Below are positions 34,793 to 43,646 of a stretch of DNA of 64,000 bases, piece by piece; the first letter of the stretch is position 1; the number at the start of each line of letters is the position of its first letter. The position numbers were made by a program, and so were the translations under genes. Source of the DNA: an uncultured Desulfofustis sp. (GTDB lineage Bacteria; Desulfobacterota; Desulfobulbia; Desulfobulbales; Desulfocapsaceae); the NCBI GenBank assembly GCA_905479735.1, contig CAJQNS010000093.1, positions 1 through 64,000 on the forward strand, read 5' to 3'. Under the pieces are notes generated by a model, which worked only from the letters and a program-made list of their open reading frames with translations, ran no database searches and had not been told where the DNA came from.

Positions 34793-36505
34793 TTATCCGC
34801 TTGCGGCGATTGTTTTAGAGAGGGCATCTTTCCAGTATTTTACCCGCTCGATGTCGGTATACGGGTTCTTATCGAGCCACTCCACTGCGTCGACGGCCGG
34901 AAATTTTTCATTAATTGCCTTAATGGTCGCCTTGGCCCGTCGACTCATGCCAAGCTCAGTTTGTGCTGCAGCCAGGACAACATGGGCCTCGAGATTTTTT
35001 GGCTGGTATTCGAGCACCACTTCGGCGACCGTCATCGCATCTTCAATCTGTTTGCCGATAAAGAGAGAACAGGCTTTTACGGTCGGATACCAGGGTTTGT
35101 TGACGCCGGTCAGGCGCATTGCCGTATCGAGCAGCTCCACCGACTTTTCCCATTGGCCAAGGTAGCGACGGATACTTCCTTCAAGACCATAAGTCACATC
35201 ACAGGTAGGCCTGGTGATTTCCAACTGTTCAATCGCTGCCAGAGCTTCGCGGTGCCGGCCTTGCGACATGTAGACGGCACCCTCTATAGCCTGAGACATT
35301 CCTGTGGGGTCTCCGTTTTCACTGGCTTTTTGCGCCTGCTGCTGCGCCCTGAGCAGAGCTTCATCGAGATTAGGAGACCAGCCGTTGGCTGCTCCGATCC
35401 AGTTGGCAAACGCAGAAAGAACGTGACCGTATGGCTGGTCCGGATGGGAGTCCGCCACTTGCCCAAAGAGCTCTAAAGCTTGGGACCACCCCTCACGGAT
35501 ATCAGATCTAAGGTGATACCATCCCAGGTAAATTTTCTCGATGGCTTCTGGATCGTCCAATTCGGCATACAATCCCGCCGGTTCGCCAACAATGAGCTCC
35601 ACCTCTATTGATCTTGCCACATCTTCTGCCAGCCTCTCCGACAGTTCGACAAGCCCATCAGCAGCTACGAACCATTTGTACGATTTGACTATGTTCATGG
35701 TAGTGACGTCAAAAAAGGTGGCAAACACACGCACCCTGTCCCCGTGCTGATGCACCCCTGTTTCAATATAATATCTTGCGGCTGTTAACCCTTGTTCCTG
35801 ACCGACTTCAGATTTTGCGTTAACGACAGTGAGCTGGGGTACTGCCGTCAATCGGTGAACCAGTTCCTGCCGTAATATATCGGCCGCCTCTGCCACCAGG
35901 TTGCTCGCATTTTTTATATGAATGGGCAATACCGCAATGGTCGGTGACTCAAGATCCAGCCCTGAGCTGCCAGTGACAGTTGTCTGATCACTTGGAAAAT
36001 CGACGAACTCAAATATCTCTACCAACTCTGGAATGTTTTTCAGTTTGTTTTTTCCGATTGATCTGAAGCGCAGCGCTGGTTCGTCCAGATTTCGATAGAC
36101 TTTTCCCGACACACAAATCCCACCGGCTTTTGCCGTGGTTTGTATTCTGGCCGCGATGTTGAGAACGTCGCCGTAATACTGTTGATCGGCGATACTCACT
36201 TCTCCCGAATCCAACCCCAGTCGAAATCTGACTTTTTCAGAGGAAGATATACGCGGGTCTCGACGTTCAATTTCCGAAGTAACCGATATGGCCGTTTGCA
36301 GAGCCTCGGATACGTTGGAGAAGACGGCCATGAAATTATCGCCGACAAAATTCACCAGGGTTCCGTTGTTAGCGGAGATGTGCCCGGTAACCAGTTGCTG
36401 GAAGGTCTCAACTATGGCTCTAGTCGAATCGTGATCTTCTGCCAATAATTGGCTGTAACTGACAATATCGCCATTTAGTGCTACCACACTTTTTTGTTGT
36501 TCCAT
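34793..36505 (-). CDS. class III adenylate/guanylate cyclase with C-terminal TPR region
   Basis: A 570-residue protein. The first 180 residues form a class III cyclase domain: LNGDIVSYSQLLAED (metal Asp), FVGDNFMAVF (second metal Asp), GLDSGEVSIADQQYYGDVLNIAARIQ. After a TolB-like middle region (about 185-300, with IAVLPIHIKNAS), the C-terminal half is alpha-helical and TPR-like. No membrane segment is seen. Cyclases of this layout are common in proteobacteria. The CCAC-GTGG palindrome lies 420 bases upstream. Confidence 0.83.
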   Translation of the reverse strand: MEQQKSVVALNGDIVSYSQLLAEDHDSTRAIVETFQQLVTGHISANNGTLVNFVGDNFMAVFSNVSEALQTAISVTSEIERRDPRISSSEKVRFRLGLDSGEVSIADQQYYGDVLNIAARIQTTAKAGGICVSGKVYRNLDEPALRFRSIGKNKLKNIPELVEIFEFVDFPSDQTTVTGSSGLDLESPTIAVLPIHIKNASNLVAEAADILRQELVHRLTAVPQLTVVNAKSEVGQEQGLTAARYYIETGVHQHGDRVRVFATFFDVTTMNIVKSYKWFVAADGLVELSERLAEDVARSIEVELIVGEPAGLYAELDDPEAIEKIYLGWYHLRSDIREGWSQALELFGQVADSHPDQPYGHVLSAFANWIGAANGWSPNLDEALLRAQQQAQKASENGDPTGMSQAIEGAVYMSQGRHREALAAIEQLEITRPTCDVTYGLEGSIRRYLGQWEKSVELLDTAMRLTGVNKPWYPTVKACSLFIGKQIEDAMTVAEVVLEYQPKNLEAHVVLAAAQTELGMSRRAKATIKAINEKFPAVDAVEWLDKNPYTDIERVKYWKDALSKTIAASG

Positions 36506-37092
36506 TTTTGCTTTCGATTCCCTGCAATTAGATTTTTTCTAACGATTTTTCCCAAATGACAGTTGGATCCATGGTGCTCAACCGGAAGACCTTTTGCTGA
36601 TATTGGAGGTGGTGGTCTGCATCTCTAATCCTCCTCTGCAATAGTCGAGAATCGACTATTCGAGTTTAGTTCTTTCCCGAAGAAGGACAATTGACAGGTT
36701 AGGTGATATACGATTCATTCACTTTGCTGCAATTGACCTTCGTGTGCTATTCTTGCCTGGAAAATGCAGGTATAGGGTCGCCATGTAGATCAACTGACAG
36801 AGCACCCCATTTTTAAACATCCAAGAACTCAGGTGTTTTAACCCGGGCACTGTTGAAGAACTGGCCCTGAAATCGGTTGGGGATGTTAAAAAAGAACAGC
36901 GTTTATCGAGTATGCATTAGTAATATACCACATCGTGGCATAGTCAAGCAACAAGCCCTTCAAGTCGAGGCAAAAAAACACTCTACTACAAGCAGATAGA
37001 AGAAGCTTGTCGATATATACATCGCGACATAAGTTCAAGACGCTTAATCAGGCAAGGATGGCGAGCAGCCGATGGAGCAGCCAAATATTTTT
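36506..37092. other. gene-free region with tandem promoter-like signals
   Basis: No gene is seen on either strand. It holds the site B promoter, a hairpin AATAGTCG (36640-36647) with CGACTATT (36653-36660), and at 37018-37040 a second promoter-like stretch on the minus strand (TTGAAC, then a TCGCGA-centred element before TATCGA). On the plus strand a stretch at 36798-36923 reads open for about 40 codons without a start; too short to judge. Confidence 0.5.
36920..36947 (-). promoter_or_regulatory. promoter with palindromic operator (site B), upstream of the cyclase gene
   Basis: Minus strand: TTGACT (36947-36942), 16-base spacer holding TGCCAC-GAT-GTGGTA (36940-36926), then TATTAC (36925-36920). 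The layout equals that of the cooS promoter. It lies about 415 bases before the cyclase ATG; no other gene on that strand lies between. Confidence 0.5.
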
Positions 37093-37293
37093 CTAAGCTT
37101 CACCCTTTTCGATTCCAGGCAGCAGTTCACCGAGCTCTCTTAACACACTATCGCGCTCATCCTCGAGGTCCAGCAACTCATGCATGACCGGAGGCTTGAT
37201 CGAATGGGCGGGCAAACGTTTTTCGGTTTCTGCAATGGCTGCCTCCAGCTCTGCGAGCCTGGTCTTCAATGTTTGTATGCGGTTTATTGTCAT
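37093..37293 (-). CDS. small coiled-coil protein of unknown function
   Basis: A 66-residue protein: MTINRIQTLKTRLAELEAAI and then a heptad-rich, highly charged helix with a Pro-containing turn in the middle (KPPVM). It looks like a small helical hairpin. A TTG at 37332, overlapping the stop of the upstream gene (TTGA), would add 13 residues; neither start has a clear ribosome binding site. Probably co-transcribed with 37329-37742. Confidence 0.5.
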   Translation of the reverse strand: MTINRIQTLKTRLAELEAAIAETEKRLPAHSIKPPVMHELLDLEDERDSVLRELGELLPGIEKGEA

Positions 37294-37328
37294 CGTCAAA
37301 GAAAAACTATGTGTAGCGCCTGCGCTGA

Positions 37329-37742
37329 TCAAAGGGCCAGGTGTTCGAGATGTTCTTCTATCAGTTTCAGTTCAATGTCGGTGGGTATACGTTTCTGAAC
37401 GCGGTAGAAGAAAACCTCTTTCAGTTTGGAATTTCTACTGTAGACAATTACCTCATATTTCGACTCGGGGGAGGGGTTGACCTCCACCCATAGAGTTCGT
37501 TCGAGATCAATGGAAAAATCTTCGCACACATGCTTGGCAAATTTTTCCGGATGAGCCGAGATCGAATGCCCCCTGCCCGTCTCCGAATAAAGGCAAAGAT
37601 GCTGCCTGAACGAGGTCACATTGCCGTCGTCCTCCCCAATCGAACAGATATAGAGATGATAGGATCCGGGGAACCAGGCTATCGGGTCTCGGCCGTCACG
37701 TTTCTTGCCATCCCAACTGTATATTCCATTAAATAATTCCAT
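37329..37742 (-). CDS. conserved-looking hypothetical protein
   Basis: A 137-residue soluble protein rich in aromatic residues (ELFNGIYSWDG near the start, GSYHLYICSIGE, EVFFYRVQKR). Composition and lack of low complexity suggest a folded globular domain. I do not recognise the family. It pairs with the small coiled-coil gene downstream (overlapping frames). Confidence 0.5.
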   Translation of the reverse strand: MELFNGIYSWDGKKRDGRDPIAWFPGSYHLYICSIGEDDGNVTSFRQHLCLYSETGRGHSISAHPEKFAKHVCEDFSIDLERTLWVEVNPSPESKYEVIVYSRNSKLKEVFFYRVQKRIPTDIELKLIEEHLEHLAL

Positions 37743-37955
37743 AAGTACTCAGAATAGATGCCTATACTGATCAGTTTATCAGGTTTTCAGCTCTATACCT
37801 TATGGCCGATATCGAAAATGTCTCCCCGCCGTTGCTCAATTTTTCTCCCTCGATATCCTCAAACCGTTCTCACTTGCTGTTTTCCCACACCTGCCGACAG
37901 AAATATGGTAGGGTAATATCGATAACAATCAGGCCCCACAGAGGATTAATCTATT

Positions 37956-38408
37956 ATGACTGAAACAACGACGAGCGCTGAGCGTTTTCTTCAAGGAAAC
38001 GGCTGTTCCCAGGCCGTTCTGACCCAGTTCTGCGAGCAGTTGGGAATGGATCAACTGACCGCCCTGAAAATTTCCTCGGGTTTCCCTGCCGGCATGCAGA
38101 TGGCAGGAGTCTGCGGGGCAGTAACCGGAGCATACATGGTACTGGGCCTCAAGTTTGCTGATCAGCAAAGCTCTGAGTCCACCGGCCGCAAGAAGGTTTA
38201 CGAAGCCGTTGCCGAATTTACTAGCCGCTTCAAACAGCGCAACAACACCCTGGACTGCAGCGACTTGCTGGGCTGCAACATCATAACCCCTGAAGGCAAA
38301 GAGATCGCCGATCAAAAGAATCTTTTCAAGACGGTGTGCCCAAAGTTTGTCGAGGATGCGGCGATCATTCTGCAGGAGATTATCGAAAGCGCTGACCATG
38401 ATCAATGA
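37956..38408 (+). CDS. C_GCAxxG_C_C family protein
   Basis: A 150-residue protein of the family named after its cysteine pattern. The sequence shows GNGCSQAVL near residue 15, GVCGAVTGAYMVLGL near 50-65, CSDLLGCN near 105 and a final Cys near 132. These proteins are thought to hold a metal or redox centre; function is unknown. It is followed after 18 bases by the SAF-domain oxidoreductase, so the two are likely co-transcribed. Confidence 0.8.
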   Translation: MTETTTSAERFLQGNGCSQAVLTQFCEQLGMDQLTALKISSGFPAGMQMAGVCGAVTGAYMVLGLKFADQQSSESTGRKKVYEAVAEFTSRFKQRNNTLDCSDLLGCNIITPEGKEIADQKNLFKTVCPKFVEDAAIILQEIIESADHDQ

Positions 38409-38426
38409 AAGACTATAGGTGACAGT

Positions 38427-39776
38427 ATGAATCTCTATTCGATGCTGAAAAAAAGGGAGCAGGACGAAAGGCCTGTCAAGGTTGGTGTTATCGGAGCAGG
38501 TAAATTCAGCTCCATGTTTCTCAACCAGGCCCGCTTCACCCCGGGTCTGCAGGTAGTCGGTATCGCCGAACTCTCAGCCCAGCGCGCCTATGAGGCTCTG
38601 GAAACGACCGGCTGGGGTAAAGATCGCGCGGCAGCGGCAGCATCATCGGCTGAGATAAACGACACTGCGGCTTCCGGCAAGATAGCCATTACCGAAGATG
38701 CCATTGCCTTGATCGAATCCGAATGCGAGGTAATCCTGGAGATAACCGGCAGTCCGGAAGCGGGAACCAGTCATGCGGTCGCCGCCATCGAAGCGGCAAA
38801 ACATGTGGTCATGGTCAACGTCGAGGCCGACTGCCTGCTCGGACCGGTCCTCTCGAAGAAAGCAGAAGACAACAATGTCGTCTATACCATGGCCTATGGC
38901 GACCAGCCGGCCCTCATCATGGAGCAGCTCGACTGGGCCCGGACGGTGGGCTTTGAAGTCGTCTGCACCGGCAAGGGAACCAGGTATCAGCCCGAGTATC
39001 ATTACTCCACCCCCGAGACCGTCTGGGGTTACTACGGATTTTCCGAAGAACGGGTAGCCAGTGGCGATTACAACGCCCAGATGTTCAACTCCTTTCTCGA
39101 CGGCTCCAAATCTGCGATCGAAATGTGCGCCGTGGCTAACGGCTCGGGACTCAGGCCCCAAAAGTGCGGCCTGCAATTCCCAGCTGTAGATGTGGAGGAC
39201 CTGGCCGATGTGCTGAAACCCGCAGCTGAAGGCGGCATTCTCGAGCATTCCGGCACAGTGGAGGTGATTGCCAGTGAACAGCGTGACGGGTCTCCGATCG
39301 CCAGAGATTTGCGCTGGGGGGTCTATGTGGTATTCAGGGCTCCAAACGCCTACGCGGCACGCTGCTTTCAGGAATACGGCATGAAAACCGACGCCAGTGG
39401 TGTCTATTCCGCCCTTTACCGGCCCTACCACTATATCGGCCTGGAACTTGGCATCAGTGCGGTAAATGCGGTTTTAAGGAGTGAACCCACCGGTTGTTCC
39501 CGCCATTACCTGGCCGATGTCGGCGCATTCGCTAAAAAGGATCTGCGTCCGGGAGACCAGCTCGATGGAGAGGGCGGCTACACAGTATTCGGCAAGCTCA
39601 TGAGCGCTGAAAAGAGTCTGTCGGGTTCTATCCTGCCACTGGGCTTGACCGGCCAGGCACGAGTAGTCAAACCGGTGGCCAAAGATGCAGCACTCACCTA
39701 TGACTGCGTGGAACTCGACACCTCGACAACAGCCTATCGGTTGAGAAAGGAACTCGAATCATGGGGGAGCTCATAA
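38427..39776 (+). CDS. NAD(P)-binding oxidoreductase with C-terminal SAF domain
   Basis: A 449-residue protein: Rossmann motif VGVIGAGKFSSMF near residue 20, a homoserine-dehydrogenase-like N-terminal domain with EITGSPEAGTSHA, a dimerisation/catalytic region, and a C-terminal SAF domain (RPGDQLDGEGGYTVFGKL). Related proteins are often listed as homoserine dehydrogenase or FlgA-like; substrate is not known. Same strand and closely spaced after the C_GCAxxG_C_C gene. Confidence 0.75.
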   Translation: MNLYSMLKKREQDERPVKVGVIGAGKFSSMFLNQARFTPGLQVVGIAELSAQRAYEALETTGWGKDRAAAAASSAEINDTAASGKIAITEDAIALIESECEVILEITGSPEAGTSHAVAAIEAAKHVVMVNVEADCLLGPVLSKKAEDNNVVYTMAYGDQPALIMEQLDWARTVGFEVVCTGKGTRYQPEYHYSTPETVWGYYGFSEERVASGDYNAQMFNSFLDGSKSAIEMCAVANGSGLRPQKCGLQFPAVDVEDLADVLKPAAEGGILEHSGTVEVIASEQRDGSPIARDLRWGVYVVFRAPNAYAARCFQEYGMKTDASGVYSALYRPYHYIGLELGISAVNAVLRSEPTGCSRHYLADVGAFAKKDLRPGDQLDGEGGYTVFGKLMSAEKSLSGSILPLGLTGQARVVKPVAKDAALTYDCVELDTSTTAYRLRKELESWGSS

Positions 39777-39798
39777 AACTGCTGAGCGGCTCCGGGAG

Positions 39799-39828
39799 CT
39801 ATGTCCAAGATCCCTATGTCCAAGATCC
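39799..39828. repeat. perfect tandem 15-bp repeat
   Basis: CTATGTCCAAGATCC occurs twice in direct succession (39799-39813 and 39814-39828) between convergent genes. Probably a slippage duplication; copy number may vary between strains. Confidence 0.85.
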
Positions 39829-39840
39829 GTCTGGGTTGGG

Positions 39841-40911
39841 TCAGACGTTGAAACGGATATTGAGAATATCGCCTTCCTCGACAATATAGTCCTTGCCCTG
39901 TACATAGAGTTTGCCCTGTTTTTTTAATTCGGCCTCACTGCCGTACTCGAGCAACTCACCATATTTGATTACTTCGGCCCTGATAAATCCCTTCTGCAGG
40001 TCCGAATGAATCGCTCCGGCCGCTTCGGGGGCAGTGGATCCGGTCCGCACCAGCCACTGATGTACCTCGTCCTCACCCACCGTGAAAAACGACATTCTTC
40101 CCAGTGCTTTTAAACACAAACGGGTCAGGATACCGAGCGCCGGCTCTTCAATGCCCAGGTCGACACGAAATTCTTTTTTCTCTTCCTCGCTGTCGAGCTG
40201 GGCTATTTCCGACTCGACCTGCGCCGATACGGCCATCGCCTCCATTTTCTGCTCCCGGCAATGGGCAGCGACTCTTTCCAGAACAGTCTTGTCGCCAAGA
40301 TCGTCTTCCGAGACGTTGAACACCAGGATCAGCTCTTTTCTGGTAATAAACGGATAACTGCGGATCAACAGATCCTCTTCCTCGCTGAACTGCATGAGCC
40401 GCAGCGGTTGCTCCTCTTCCAGGTGGACCTGGATCCGCTTCATCAGGTCAAATTCCTTGGCCTGGCGTTCGTCCTTGATTTTTTTCAAGGCGGTTTCCAG
40501 CCGCTCGATCCGCTTTTCGACGAATATCTGGTCATGCATAAGGAACTCGGAATTGATCATTTCAACGTCCCGCACCGGCTCCACCGAGCCTGAGGCATGA
40601 TAGACTGCTTCATCCTCGAAAGACCGGACCACATGACAGAGTGCATCGACATCGACGATGTGCTGGAAGATATCGCCTTTGGCAATTGTTTCCTGCTCGA
40701 TCTTGGGCAGCAGGACCAGATCGATTCGGGCTCTGGTCTCCTTCTTTGGCTCATACATCTCCACCAGCTTGTCGAAGCGCTCATCAACGATATCGGCTGT
40801 ACCGGGGAGCGGTTTGGACTGTCCGCCCTGATCGGCCGCCCCGGAGCCTGTCAAAACTCGAAACAACGTCTTTTTACCGGTCTGCGGCAGACCGACAATT
40901 CCTACCTTCAT
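39841..40911 (-). CDS. YchF/Obg-like NTPase with altered P-loop and C-terminal TGS domain
   Basis: A 356-residue homolog of YchF (redox-regulated ATPase). The P-loop reads GLPQTGKKTLF, where YchF has GLPNVGKSTLF, so the Mg-coordinating Ser is replaced by Lys. A coiled region (about 120-170) and a G4-like NVSE follow, and the C-terminal TGS (about 270-356) ends YVQGKDYIVEEGDILNIRFNV, as in YchF. It is probably a paralog with weakened or altered nucleotide binding. Convergent with the SAF oxidoreductase. Confidence 0.8.
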   Translation of the reverse strand: MKVGIVGLPQTGKKTLFRVLTGSGAADQGGQSKPLPGTADIVDERFDKLVEMYEPKKETRARIDLVLLPKIEQETIAKGDIFQHIVDVDALCHVVRSFEDEAVYHASGSVEPVRDVEMINSEFLMHDQIFVEKRIERLETALKKIKDERQAKEFDLMKRIQVHLEEEQPLRLMQFSEEEDLLIRSYPFITRKELILVFNVSEDDLGDKTVLERVAAHCREQKMEAMAVSAQVESEIAQLDSEEEKKEFRVDLGIEEPALGILTRLCLKALGRMSFFTVGEDEVHQWLVRTGSTAPEAAGAIHSDLQKGFIRAEVIKYGELLEYGSEAELKKQGKLYVQGKDYIVEEGDILNIRFNV

Positions 40912-41193
40912 CTGTTCCTCTTGGGTTGAATCCCCTGTTGATCCTGAAATGTTTCACGTCTCACAGGCCTGGCGAATCTACCACAGTTGAGAAAAGATTC
41001 ACCATTTTCCGGCAGCCCTGTTGATGTCTCTCGGATCCTGCTGCTTTCCTGCTTCATGCACCAGGCTGAATTAAAAGATAATAATTGACTGATCGCCGTT
41101 TGCATTTTATGACTATGGGCTGAAAACTGCTTTTGCTGAATCGTAAGCTTTTTTAACCTAAAAGTCATTGCTGGAACACAAACAAAGGAGCGT

Positions 41194-41388
41194 ATGATGA
41201 AAGTAACCATTACCGATCAGTGCATGGGCGACCGTAACTGCAACAAACTCTGTCCCGAGATATTTGAATATGACGAAGACGCGCTCTTATCGATTGTCAA
41301 GATGGATGCAATCCCCGACCACTTGCAGGATGTGGTACGCCGGGCAGCCCTCGAGTGCGGTGCCGATGCCATCGAAGTCGAAGAGTAG
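41194..41388 (+). CDS. small [4Fe-4S] ferredoxin with Asp in place of the second Cys
   Basis: A 64-residue (or 63 from ATG 41197) ferredoxin; AAAGGAGCGT precedes the start. The motif is CMGDRNCNKLCP, so the second cluster ligand position holds Asp, as in some Pyrococcus and Desulfovibrio ferredoxins, with the fourth ligand in LECGADAI near the C-terminus. Such clusters easily lose one iron and have unusual potentials. The rubrerythrin gene starts 15 bases downstream, suggesting it as redox partner. Confidence 0.85.
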   Translation: MMKVTITDQCMGDRNCNKLCPEIFEYDEDALLSIVKMDAIPDHLQDVVRRAALECGADAIEVEE

Positions 41389-41403
41389 GGACGGCTGAAC
41401 AAG

Positions 41404-41979
41404 ATGGTCAGCTTCAGGGAAAGCCGGACCGCCAAGAGCCTGCAGATTTCTTTCTCGGCCGAGGCCCAGGCCCGCTCCAGGTACAATTTCTTCGCCAGGA
41501 GGGCCGAGGACGACGGCTACATGCAGATCGCCAGACTCTTCGATGAAACCGCCGATCAGGAATATGAGCATGCCCTGCGTTTTTTCAAATTCTTCAACGG
41601 CGGTGAGCTCGAAACAACCTGGCCATTTCCCACGGGCGTAATCGAAGATACCAGAGCCAACCTGCTGAGTTCGGCAGAGCTTGAACTCTACGTACATGAC
41701 ACCATGTATAAGGGTTTTGCTGATATCGCCCGGGAAGAGGGGTTCAAACGGGCGGCCGACACCTTCGACGCGATTATCGTGGCCGAGAAACACCACGAGG
41801 ATATATTCAGAGAGCTGGCGGCAAACATCGACAGCGGTCGAGTCTTCGCCAGAACCGAGGAACGAACCTGGAAGTGCCTCGGCTGCGGATATCTGCACAA
41901 AGGAACGGAAGCCCCGGAAAAATGTCCGGCCTGTGTCAGAAAGCAGGCCTACTTCGAGCTGCTGGGTAAAAACTGGTAG
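41404..41979 (+). CDS. rubrerythrin
   Basis: A 191-residue peroxide-reducing protein for oxygen defence. The diiron domain shows EAQARSRYNFFARRA, DQEYEHALRFFKFF and AEKHHEDIFRELA; the C-terminal rubredoxin-like domain has CLGCGY and CPACVRKQ. Length is normal. Electrons likely come from the ferredoxin encoded 15 bases upstream. Confidence 0.93.
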   Translation: MVSFRESRTAKSLQISFSAEAQARSRYNFFARRAEDDGYMQIARLFDETADQEYEHALRFFKFFNGGELETTWPFPTGVIEDTRANLLSSAELELYVHDTMYKGFADIAREEGFKRAADTFDAIIVAEKHHEDIFRELAANIDSGRVFARTEERTWKCLGCGYLHKGTEAPEKCPACVRKQAYFELLGKNW

Positions 41980-42067
41980 AAATCAACCGCTGGCGTCCAT
42001 CGGCTCACTGCCGCCGGACGCCATCTTTCTGCTCACTATCCTGGACTTGCTGGGCAGGAGTTGCACC

Positions 42068-43357
42068 TCAGCGTTGAGCAAGCGGTATGAACGGTCGGGT
42101 GGTCTCGCCGGTGTAAATCTGCCGCGGCCTCGAAATACGCTGGTTATGTTCCAGCAGTTCACGCCAGTTGGCGATCCAGCCCGGCATCCTGCCGATGGCA
42201 AACATCACCGTATACATATTGAGCGGTATGCCGATGGCCCGCAGCAGAATACCGCTGTAGAAATCGATGTTGGGGTAGAGGTTGCGCTCAACGAAGTAGT
42301 CGTCCTTGAGCGTCTTTTCTTCCAATTCCAGCGCCACATCAAGCAGCGGGTCCTCCTGCTGCAGTTCTTCCAGCACCTCATAGACCCGCTTTTTCAGAAT
42401 CAGAGAGCGCGGATCAAAGTTCTTATAGACCCTATGCCCGAACCCCATCAGCCGGTAATCATTATTCTTGTCCTTGGCCATGTCCAGATAATGGCCGATC
42501 GGCTTGCCCGAAGTTTTGATCTCTTCGAGCATCCTTATTACCGCCGCGTTGGCGCCACCGTGCAGGGGGCCCCAAAGGGCGCAGACACCAGCCGACACCG
42601 AGCTGAATAGATTTGCCCGGGAGCTGCCGACCACGCGTACCGTCGAAGTCGAACAGTTCTGCTCATGATCGGCGTGCAGGACCAGAAAGAGATTAAGGGC
42701 CCGCTCCACCACCGGAGTTGCAATAAATTCCCGGTAAGGCTCGGAGAACATCATGTGCAGAAAATTCGAACAATAGCTCAGATTGGGGTTGGGGTGGATC
42801 AGGGGTTTGCCGGTGGCCATTCGATAGGAAAAGGCGGCAATTGCTCGCACTTTGGAGAGCAGCAGGGCCACGGTTCTGTCAAAAGCCGGTCCCTCGGCGT
42901 GGACCTCGAGCACTTCGGGATGAAAGCAGGAGACCAGATTGAGCATGGCCGAAAGAATAGCCATCGGTGGTGCATCTTTCGGAAATCCCGAAAAGTGGTG
43001 CTCAAGACTGGTATGCAGCTGGGCATGGTCGGCCAGGCTCGCTCTGAAATTGGCGAGCTCCCGTGGGTTCGGCAGTTCACCGTAAAGGACCAGGTAGGCC
43101 ACTTCGACAAAGGTTGCCTGTTCGGCGATTTCCTCGATCGGATATCCCCGATAGCGAAGAATTCCATTGGCACCATCTACGTAGGTAATCGAGGAGAAAC
43201 AGGAACCGGTGTTGCCATAACCTTGGTCCATGGTGATATAGCCGGTCTGGGAACGCAGTTTCTGGAAGTCTATGGCTCGTTCATTTTCTGTTCCGATATA
43301 GGTCTCAAATTCATAGTTCTTGCCGTCAATCGTCAAGGTGGCCGTTTTGTCTGTCAT
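42068..43357 (-). CDS. gltA: citrate synthase
   Basis: A 429-residue type II citrate synthase condensing acetyl-CoA and oxaloacetate. Active-site features: LVLHADHEQNCSTS (first catalytic His), GFGHRVYKNFDPR (second His) and PNIDFYSGILLRAIGIP (catalytic Asp). The N-terminal beta domain (YEFETYIGTENERAIDF) fits the Gram-negative, NADH-responsive group. In an organism with Wood-Ljungdahl genes it may serve oxidative or reversed TCA flux. Single gene, convergent with rubrerythrin, divergent from the amino acid transporter. Confidence 0.95.
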   Translation of the reverse strand: MTDKTATLTIDGKNYEFETYIGTENERAIDFQKLRSQTGYITMDQGYGNTGSCFSSITYVDGANGILRYRGYPIEEIAEQATFVEVAYLVLYGELPNPRELANFRASLADHAQLHTSLEHHFSGFPKDAPPMAILSAMLNLVSCFHPEVLEVHAEGPAFDRTVALLLSKVRAIAAFSYRMATGKPLIHPNPNLSYCSNFLHMMFSEPYREFIATPVVERALNLFLVLHADHEQNCSTSTVRVVGSSRANLFSSVSAGVCALWGPLHGGANAAVIRMLEEIKTSGKPIGHYLDMAKDKNNDYRLMGFGHRVYKNFDPRSLILKKRVYEVLEELQQEDPLLDVALELEEKTLKDDYFVERNLYPNIDFYSGILLRAIGIPLNMYTVMFAIGRMPGWIANWRELLEHNQRISRPRQIYTGETTRPFIPLAQR

Positions 43358-43544
43358 CGTCTCTCCTCGAGTGCAGGTAAAACTGGTTTGATCGCCAGAT
43401 TAAATACTCATTGATAGTAATAATTATTATTGTTCAAGGACGCAATCCACTGGTCAACTACAATAACCAGTCTGATCCGTTTGGCCAGAACGGGTCGCTA
43501 CATATTCATATCCACTTCGGAGATACCAGCTTTTAATTGACTTT

Positions 43545-43576
43545 TTCAGAGGTGCTTATTCTTCAGAGGTGCTTAT
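43545..43576 (+). repeat. direct repeat upstream of the amino acid ABC operon
   Basis: TTCAGAGGTGCTTAT occurs at 43545-43559 and 43562-43576, a 17-base period. TTGACT at 43537-43542 lies directly before it, and TATAAG falls within the end of the second copy (43573-43578). It may be a duplicated regulator site or a slippage duplication that changed promoter spacing. Confidence 0.7.
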
Positions 43577-43646
43577 AAGTATCTTTATTATCGACCTTTG
43601 ATACATCCAGTAATTTAATTACTAATCCCATCCCTTTGGATCATCC

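Noticed and set aside
36798-36923. Plus-strand stretch open for about 40 codons with coding-like composition
   Set aside because: No start codon, too short, no recognisable match; could be a relic but not supportable.
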